Assembly: GCA_050330055.1 (NCBI GenBank)
Contig: JBHJOF010000125.1
Coordinates: 1 to 15,387, forward strand
Reading direction: 5' to 3'
DNA length: 15,387 bases
Source of the DNA: JBHJOF01 sp050330055
GTDB lineage: Bacteria > Pseudomonadota > Alphaproteobacteria > Kiloniellales > JAKSDN01
Part shown: positions 5,997 to 12,957 of the stretch, piece after piece
How positions within the stretch are numbered: the stretch's first letter is position 1
How the letters are laid out: each line of letters starts with the position of its first letter
Notes under the pieces: generated by a model
The model's database searches: none
What the model was told of the DNA's origin: nothing
What the model saw: the letters and a program-made list of their open reading frames with translations, nothing else
Program-made: the position numbers and the translations under genes

Positions 5997-7727
5997 CTAC
6001 GACAGGCCGCCGAAAGGCTTGTTGACGCCGAACTCGGCGTCGTGGTGATCGGCCTCGGTCTCGACCGAATCCGCATCGGCGTCGACCTTGAGCCGGCTGC
6101 GCCTGAGCTCGCCCTCGGCGTCCAGGATGGGATAGGCCACCGAAGTCAGGTGCGAGTTGATCCGCTTCAGGTCGCGCAGGATGTCCAGGTGCAGGGCGCT
6201 GGTCTCTATGCTTTCGATCTTGCCGCTGCGCAGCCGCTCCAGGTGGCGTTCGCTGGCTTCCCGCTCCAGGTCGCGGAAGCCCTCCTTCAGCGCCAGCAGG
6301 CGCCGCGCCATCTTGATGTCGCCGGAGACGAAGACGCTGAGGCTGAGCTGCATCTGCTCGACCACGCGGGCGTGGAGCTGCGACAGTTCGCGCCAGCCTT
6401 CCTTGGAAAACTCCTGCTTGTTCCTGATCTTCTTCTGGCCGAGCTCGAGCAGGTTCTTGTCGATGATGTCGCCGATGTGCTCCAGGTTGGTGGTGAAGGT
6501 GATCAGCTCGACGCAGCGCCGGCTGTCGCTCTCGTCGAGACCTCGACCGCTCAGCTTGGTGAGGTAGAGCTTGATGGCTTCGTGCAGCGAATCGACGTCG
6601 TCGTCGAGCTTGGAGAGGCGCGCGATCTGCTTGGCGTCGTTGTCCCGGAACACGTCGATCACGCCGCGCAGCATGGTCTCCACGGTATCGGCCATGCGCA
6701 GCACCTCGCGCGTGGCGCAGGCCAGCGCCACGGTCGGCGTCTCGACCGCGCCCGGGTCCAGGTGCTTCGGTCGAGCCGGCCCCTCGGCAAGCTCACCGTC
6801 GGGGAAGATCTTCTCGGTAAGCCGCGCCATCAGCCCCGTGAAGGGCAGGAAAACCGCCGCCAGCGCGAGATTGAACAGGGTGTGGAAGTTGGCGATCTGG
6901 CGCGCCGGATCAGCCTCGATGGCCGCGATCAGCGGCTCGACCAGGCCGATCAGGGGCAAGACGGCGATGGCGCCGCAAAGCCGGAACAGCAGGTTGCCGA
7001 GCGGAATGCGGCGCGTGACCGGCGCGCTCGAAAGGGTCAGCACCAGGGGTACGATGCCCGACCCGACGTTGGCGCCCAGCACCAGGGCGAAGCCGAGCGC
7101 CGGTGGCAGCACGCCGACCGCAACGAAGGACATGACCAGCAGCACGATGGCGACGCTGGAATGGGCGACCCAAGTCAGGAGCGCGGCCAGCAGCACGGCC
7201 AGGATCGGATCCTGGGCGAGCGGTGCGACCACGGCGGCCAGCACCGTGCTGTCGCGCAGCGGCTCCGAGGCGGCGACGATGAGCTGCAGCGACAGCAGCA
7301 GCAGGCCGAGCCCGATCGCCACCCGGCCCAGGTGGCGCAGCAACGGCGAGGAGGCGCTCAGGAAGACGGCGACGCCGAGCAGCAGCAGCACCGGCGAGGC
7401 CCAGGAGATATCGAACGACAGCACCTGGACCACCAGCGTGGTGCCGACGTCGGCGCCCAGCATCAGGGCCAGGCCGGCCGCAACGGTGATGAAGCCGCGG
7501 CTGGCAAAGGAGACCGCCAGCAACACCGTGGCCGTCGAGCTCTGCAGGATCGCGGCCACGCCGGTGCCAATCGCGAAAGCGCTCAGCGACCGCTTGGTGT
7601 AGCGCCCGAGCACGCGGCGGATCTCCGCGCCATAGGCGCGGGTGATGCCGGTGCGCACCATGCGCGCCGCCCAGAGCAACAGGGCAACGCCTCCGGCAAT
7701 ATTGAGAAGCAGCATGTGGCCGTTCAA
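5997..7727 (-). CDS. Na/Pi cotransporter family protein with C-terminal PhoU-like domain
   Basis: This is an inner-membrane protein expected to move inorganic phosphate with sodium, resembling E. coli YjbB and NptA-type proteins. The 576-residue chain has two inverted Na_Pi_cotrans repeats in residues 1 to about 310. Repeat one has QSS at 62-64 and GADVGTT at 91-97; repeat two has HSS at 189-191, where the usual residue is Q, and GANVGSG at 218-224. A soluble helical part from about 350 to 545 resembles PhoU. The start is TTG at 7727, supported by AAGGA at 7741-7737 nine bases upstream; the next ATG, at 7715, has no ribosome site. A Pho-box-like sequence lies about 180 bp upstream. The neighbouring phosphonate importer makes a phosphorus-scavenging context. 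Transport direction (uptake or export) cannot be told from sequence. Confidence 0.9.
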   Translation of the reverse strand: MNGHMLLLNIAGGVALLLWAARMVRTGITRAYGAEIRRVLGRYTKRSLSAFAIGTGVAAILQSSTATVLLAVSFASRGFITVAAGLALMLGADVGTTLVVQVLSFDISWASPVLLLLGVAVFLSASSPLLRHLGRVAIGLGLLLLSLQLIVAASEPLRDSTVLAAVVAPLAQDPILAVLLAALLTWVAHSSVAIVLLVMSFVAVGVLPPALGFALVLGANVGSGIVPLVLTLSSAPVTRRIPLGNLLFRLCGAIAVLPLIGLVEPLIAAIEADPARQIANFHTLFNLALAAVFLPFTGLMARLTEKIFPDGELAEGPARPKHLDPGAVETPTVALACATREVLRMADTVETMLRGVIDVFRDNDAKQIARLSKLDDDVDSLHEAIKLYLTKLSGRGLDESDSRRCVELITFTTNLEHIGDIIDKNLLELGQKKIRNKQEFSKEGWRELSQLHARVVEQMQLSLSVFVSGDIKMARRLLALKEGFRDLEREASERHLERLRSGKIESIETSALHLDILRDLKRINSHLTSVAYPILDAEGELRRSRLKVDADADSVETEADHHDAEFGVNKPFGGLS

Positions 7728-7906
7728 CGCTACACGTCCTTATCGTGCCATACCCACCGCGACAACCACGGAACGCCCTGTCTGACGCGCCGGGGAAGGC
7801 TCAGCCCCCGAGGCCCGACAGAGCGACGTGAAGGCCGCATCAGTCGCTGATCGTGCCGCCGGTCCGGCCATGCGGCCCGACTCGGCGCCAGGATAGGCGG
7901 GATCGC

Positions 7907-7925
7907 CTTTAATAAAACTGTAACA
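7907..7925 (+). promoter_or_regulatory. Pho-box-like site (candidate PhoB operator)
   Basis: The plus strand reads CTTTAATAAAACTGTAACA. Against the classic Pho box CTGTCATAAAACTGTCACA it differs at three of 19 positions (3, 5 and 16). The two 7-mers CTTTAAT and CTGTAAC begin 11 bp apart, the period expected for PhoB dimers. It stands in an AT-rich island about 180 bp ahead of the phosphate transporter gene. It is oriented opposite to that gene, which is unusual and lowers confidence. Confidence 0.4.
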
Positions 7926-7973
7926 TAAATCAAATGGCGACATGGTAGCAAACGGCCACGCCTTGCTCGGGTT

Positions 7974-7990
7974 CCGGGACGGCGTCCCGG
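7974..7990 (-). terminator. Hairpin downstream of the histidine kinase gene
   Basis: CCGGGAC (7974-7980) and GTCCCGG (7984-7990) form a perfect 7-bp GC-rich stem with a GGC loop, 65 bp past the kinase stop codon. No T tract follows on the minus strand (AACCCGAGC), so it is at most a weak or factor-assisted terminator. Confidence 0.3.
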
Positions 7991-8054
7991 CGCGGGATGC
8001 CGCAGGGGCGGCGGCTCTGGCTTCCGCAGGCGATCGCGGCAGGGCTGTTCCGGG

Positions 8055-9746
<1,692 letters not shown>

Positions 9747-9900
9747 TCACCCTCGGTTCCATGACCACCCAGCGGGCAACCGACCCTTTCAGAGCCATAG
9801 CATCAGGGAATCGTTAACATCCTGCTGATTCGCCCCAGGGGGACGGCAGGCACTGTGAGCGGAGCGGCCTCAACCGCCCGCGTCCAATGGAGAATCAAGG

Positions 9901-9919
9901 CTGCCGAACGCGCCGGCAG
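9901..9919 (-). terminator. Possible weak terminator after the rhodanese gene
   Basis: CTGCCG (9901-9906) pairs with CGGCAG (9914-9919) across a 7-base loop, 7 bp past the rhodanese stop. On the minus strand it is followed by CCTTGATTC, a poor T tract. Position favours a terminator, sequence only weakly so. Confidence 0.3.
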
Positions 9920-9925
9920 GCCGGG

Positions 9926-10303
9926 CTAGCTTTCCAGGTCGCCGCCCGCCTGGGCCCAGGCCTGGATCCCGCCGACCAGATTGGCGACCCGGTCGAAACC
10001 CATGTCTTTCAAGGTCTTGGCTGCAAGCGTCGAGCGGCCGCCCGAGGCGCAGTAGACCACCAGGCGCCTGCCGGAGGCCAGGTCCGGATTGTGCATCGGT
10101 CCCTCCGGGTCGGCGATGAACTCGAGGAAGCCGCGTGGCGCGTGGATCGAGCCCGGGATATAGCCGCGGACCCGTTCCTGGGCCTCCCGCACGTCGACGA
10201 ACAGCGTGTCGGCGTCGCCCAGCAGGGCGCGCGCCTCGGCGGGCGAGACCACGTCGATCTCGGCGTTGGCTTCGGCCAGCAGTGCTCTGAAGCCCTTCTT
10301 CAT
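9926..10303 (-). CDS. Single-domain rhodanese-like protein
   Basis: This is a 125-residue cytoplasmic sulfurtransferase-type protein with one rhodanese domain. The fold is marked by VDVRE (36-40), GYIPGSIHAPRG (47-58) and the active-site loop CASGGRS with catalytic C85 at 85-91, followed by A..L...GF..V.NL.GG at 94-112. The catalytic cysteine is present, so transfer of sulfane sulfur or a related persulfide reaction is plausible; the acceptor is unknown. The insert EFIADPEGPMHNP (61-73) between the two core motifs is common in short stand-alone rhodaneses. The ATG at 10303 follows GGGAG seven bases upstream. It is 127 bp downstream of the LOG-family gene on the same strand, perhaps co-transcribed, though the gap is large enough for its own promoter. 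Confidence 0.9.
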   Translation of the reverse strand: MKKGFRALLAEANAEIDVVSPAEARALLGDADTLFVDVREAQERVRGYIPGSIHAPRGFLEFIADPEGPMHNPDLASGRRLVVYCASGGRSTLAAKTLKDMGFDRVANLVGGIQAWAQAGGDLES

Positions 10304-10430
10304 GGCCAGACTCCCAAGTCGCCCGCCATCATCCGATCAATGCGGGGCAGCGGCAAGCCCGTCCCTGAACCTCGGAGCCTCTTGGGGGACCGCCGGGGAG
10401 CTACCAGGGACACCGCGTGCCGTCGGCCGC

Positions 10431-11246
10431 TCACAGGCTGGGGCCGGGACTGCCCATGGCGTAGGTGCTGAGCTGCTCGGTGATGAAGGCGTAGGCCTCG
10501 TCCACCGAATCGGTACGGAAGAACAGCTCCAGGTCGGCCGGATCGATCGTGCCGTAGCGCTCCAGGGCGTTGAAATCAATCACATCGGCCCAATAGCTGC
10601 TGCCGAACAGCACGATCGGCATGTGCTTGCGGATCTTGTGGGTCTGCACCAGGGTCAGGAGCTCGAACAGCTCGTCCAGGGTACCGAAGCCGCCAGGCAT
10701 GATGACGATGGCCTTGGCGAGATAGGTGAACCAGAACTTGCGCATGAAGAAGTAGTGGAACTCGAACAGCAGCTCCCGCGTGGCATGGGGATTGACGCTC
10801 TGCTCGAAGGGTATCGAGATGTTGAGCGCGACGTTGATACCCTTGGCTTCCGAGGCGCCGCGGTTGGCCGCCTCCATGATGCCCGGGCCGCCGCCGGAGC
10901 AGACCACGAAGCGGCGCTCCTTGCCGGCAAGACCCTTGGACCATTCGGTCAGCCGCCGGGCCAGCTCGCGGGTCGCCTCGTAGTAGCGCGAAAGCTCGTA
11001 GGCCATCTCCGCGCGCTTCAGGTCTCCGTCACCGGCCCGCGCGGCCTCCAGCGCGGTCTCCGCCGCCTCGCGCGAGGCGATCCGGGCCGAGCCGAAGAAC
11101 ACGATGGTGTCTTCGATCCGGTAGCGGTTGAAGCGGTGCAGCGGCTCCAGGTACTCGGCCAGAATGCGCATCGGCCGCGCATCGACGCTTCGGAGAAAGG
11201 CCTCGTTGCTGTAAGCTTTGAGTGCCTGGGTCGGTTTGTTGCTCAT
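10431..11246 (-). CDS. LOG-family protein (TIGR00730-like, putative nucleoside-monophosphate phosphoribohydrolase)
   Basis: The family cleaves cytokinin riboside 5'-monophosphates or other nucleoside monophosphates to free base and ribose 5-phosphate; the bacterial substrate here is unknown. The 271-residue product has the Rossmann-like lysine-decarboxylase-like fold with FFGSAR (50-55), GGGPGIMEAANRGA (118-131), MRK at 168-170 and the hallmark PGGFGTLDE (184-192). It is longer than the usual LOG protein of about 190-215 residues, with an added N-terminal segment (1-45) and a charged helical insert (about 58-110). It is not a lysine decarboxylase, despite frequent old labels. ATG 11246 follows AGGA six bases upstream. 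It diverges from the small gene at 11353 across 106 bp that hold a 9-bp direct repeat. Confidence 0.9.
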   Translation of the reverse strand: MSNKPTQALKAYSNEAFLRSVDARPMRILAEYLEPLHRFNRYRIEDTIVFFGSARIASREAAETALEAARAGDGDLKRAEMAYELSRYYEATRELARRLTEWSKGLAGKERRFVVCSGGGPGIMEAANRGASEAKGINVALNISIPFEQSVNPHATRELLFEFHYFFMRKFWFTYLAKAIVIMPGGFGTLDELFELLTLVQTHKIRKHMPIVLFGSSYWADVIDFNALERYGTIDPADLELFFRTDSVDEAYAFITEQLSTYAMGSPGPSL

Positions 11247-11285
11247 GGCTTGTCCTATTGGGGCGCCTTGCGGGATAAGGCACCG

Positions 11286-11308
11286 GATAGCTTATGTGCG
11301 ATAGCTTA
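11286..11308. promoter_or_regulatory. 9-bp direct repeat in a divergent promoter region
   Basis: GATAGCTTA occurs perfectly at 11286-11294 and 11300-11308, starts 14 bp apart, separated by TGTGC. The site lies in the 106-bp gap between the divergent LOG gene and the 67-codon gene, where both promoters must be. A paired half-site of this kind could bind a regulator or overlap -10 elements. No regulator is identified. Confidence 0.35.
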
Positions 11309-11352
11309 AGGGGACTTTAGCCCGGCGGACCGGAACGGTTGGACCAGCGACG

Positions 11353-11556
11353 ATGCCAGAGGTTTCTCTGGAGGTTATCATAGAGCGGTGGAACAACGCC
11401 GACGGCAGCATCGACTACCTCTGGTCGGTCTGGCACGCCGGCCGGCGGGTCCACATGGGCGGCAAGTTCCCCTCGGCCGACGCCGCCAAGAGCGAAGCAG
11501 TTACCTTCTGCCGCGCCAGCTTCGGCGTCGCGCCGGAGCGGGTGCGCGAGCTGTAG
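11353..11556 (+). CDS. Small protein of unknown function (67 residues)
   Basis: I do not recognise this family. The product begins MPEVSLEVIIERWNNADGS and is soluble, with a mixed beta/alpha pattern: a strand (SLEVIIERW), a turn, a second strand pair (YLWSVWHAGRRVHMGGKF) and a helix (SADAAKSEAVTFCRASFG). This ordered, tryptophan-rich, protein-like composition differs from the arginine-rich shadow frames of this GC-rich DNA. It has its own intergenic slot, diverging from the LOG gene and converging on the secretion adaptor gene. The ribosome site upstream of ATG 11353 is weak (GGACCAGCGACG). There is no signal peptide or membrane segment. Confidence 0.6.
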   Translation: MPEVSLEVIIERWNNADGSIDYLWSVWHAGRRVHMGGKFPSADAAKSEAVTFCRASFGVAPERVREL

Positions 11557-11620
11557 CATCTCCTCGGCAAGCGTAAAGCCTCGCGATCCAAGCACAACGC
11601 GGGCCGGCCGGCGGGCCTGA

Positions 11621-12940
11621 TCAGCGCTCGCGGAAGGCGTTGTGGCGCGCCTTGATGAAGGGCTTCATCAGGTACTGCAGCACTGTCTTCTTGCCTGTCA
11701 GTACATCGACCTCGGCCACCATGCCCGGGATGATCGGCAGCGGCTCGCCGTCCCTGCCGGTCAGATGCGTTTCCTGGGTGCGCGCCCGGACGTGATAGTA
11801 GTGCTCGCCGCGCTCGTCCTCGATGGTGTCGGCGGAAATCTGCTCCAGCTCGCCGTCGAGGCCGCCGTAGATCGAGAAATCGTAGGCGGTCAGCTTGATG
11901 CGCACGGCCTGGCCGGGGTGCAGGAAGGCAACGTCCGACGGACTGATGCGCGCCTCGACCAGGAGCGTATCCTCAAGAGGCACGATCTCGATCAGCTCCT
12001 GGCCGGGCTGGACCACGCCGCCGACGGTCGTGAGCTTGACCTTCTTCACGATGCCGCGCATCGGCGAGCGCACCTCGGTGCGCACCACCCGATCCTCGCG
12101 CGCGCGCATCTGCTCGACCAGCGAAGCCAGCTTCACCTTCTTGTCGTTCAGCTCGGCCAGCGCCTGCCCTTTGGCGTTGTTGCGCCGCTCCTGGATGCGC
12201 TGCTCCGCCTCGGAGATGGCAGCCTGGGCGTTGGGGATGGAGAGTTCGATGTGCCTGATCTCGGTCGAGAGGTCGGCCCGCTCGCGCTCCAGGCGGATCA
12301 CGTCGACGCGTGACACCATGCCCTTGGCAAGCAGCGGCGCGGTCAGCTGGTACTCCTCGTTGACCAGCGCCAGGCTGCGCTTCAGTCCGCTCAGCCGGCT
12401 GCGCAACTCCTCCACTTCGCCGATGCGCTGGGTCCGCTGCTCTTCCAGGATGCGGATCGCCGAGTCAAGCTCAGAGCGGCGGGTCAGGAAAAGCTGCTGT
12501 TCACTGGCCACCAGATCCGGCCGCTCGCGCTGCACATCCTCGGGGAAGACCAGCTCCTTGCCCTCGACCTCCGCCGTCAGGCGCGCCACCGAGGCCAGCA
12601 GGCCGAAGTAGGTCTCGCGCAGCTCCTTGAAGCCGGCTGCGGCCGAGGTGTCGTCGATGCGCAGCAGCACCTGGCCGGCTTCGACCGTGGCGCCGCTCTT
12701 GACCATGATCTCGGACACGATGCCGCCTTCCAGGTTCTGGACTACCTGCACCTCGCTCGAGGGGATCACCTGGCCCATGCCGCGAGTCACCTCGTCGAGC
12801 TCGGCCTGCTGCGCCCAGATCACGGCGGCGATCAGCATGGCGACCAGGACCACCAGCAGCAGGATGGCCGCGATGCGCGGCCCGCGCAGCATGTCGACGC
12901 GAAGCTGGTTGGGGGACATGCGGGAAGCGAAATCGACCAT
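11621..12940 (-). CDS. Type I secretion periplasmic adaptor, HlyD family
   Basis: This 439-residue protein bridges the inner-membrane ABC exporter and an outer-membrane TolC-type channel. It has a short cytoplasmic N-terminus, one transmembrane helix at about 24-43, a lipoyl/barrel half-motif (VVQNLEGGIVSEIMVKSGATV, about 66-86), a long coiled-coil hairpin at about 135-285, the second lipoyl half (VRSPMRGIVKKVKL) and a beta-barrel domain. It ends with the HlyD-family signature LTGKKTVLQYLMKPFIKAR. Length and order are normal for type I secretion adaptors. The ATG at 12940 lies 17 bp after the stop of the ABC exporter on the same strand, so the two form an operon. An alternative ATG lies 7 codons in. 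No outer-membrane partner or export substrate is in the window. Confidence 0.93.
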   Translation of the reverse strand: MVDFASRMSPNQLRVDMLRGPRIAAILLLVVLVAMLIAAVIWAQQAELDEVTRGMGQVIPSSEVQVVQNLEGGIVSEIMVKSGATVEAGQVLLRIDDTSAAAGFKELRETYFGLLASVARLTAEVEGKELVFPEDVQRERPDLVASEQQLFLTRRSELDSAIRILEEQRTQRIGEVEELRSRLSGLKRSLALVNEEYQLTAPLLAKGMVSRVDVIRLERERADLSTEIRHIELSIPNAQAAISEAEQRIQERRNNAKGQALAELNDKKVKLASLVEQMRAREDRVVRTEVRSPMRGIVKKVKLTTVGGVVQPGQELIEIVPLEDTLLVEARISPSDVAFLHPGQAVRIKLTAYDFSIYGGLDGELEQISADTIEDERGEHYYHVRARTQETHLTGRDGEPLPIIPGMVAEVDVLTGKKTVLQYLMKPFIKARHNAFRER

Positions 12941-12957
12941 GGCTCTATACTTGCCTC

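Larger units (their letters stand above)
7728..8054. other. 327-bp intergenic region upstream of the Na/Pi gene
   Basis: Both flanking genes are on the minus strand. The region should hold the Na/Pi promoter. It contains an AT-rich island at about 7907-7935 with a Pho-box-like direct repeat, the AAGGA ribosome site at 7737-7741, and a hairpin at 7974-7990 near the end of the kinase gene. A 67-codon minus-strand frame at 7740-7943 starting in the AT-rich island lacks a good ribosome site and resembles no protein I know, so it is not listed as a gene. Confidence 0.65.

Noticed and set aside
7740..7943. Minus-strand 67-codon frame starting MSPFDLCYSF upstream of the Na/Pi gene
   Set aside because: No good ribosome site, no recognisable pattern, and it overlaps the likely promoter region of the transporter.
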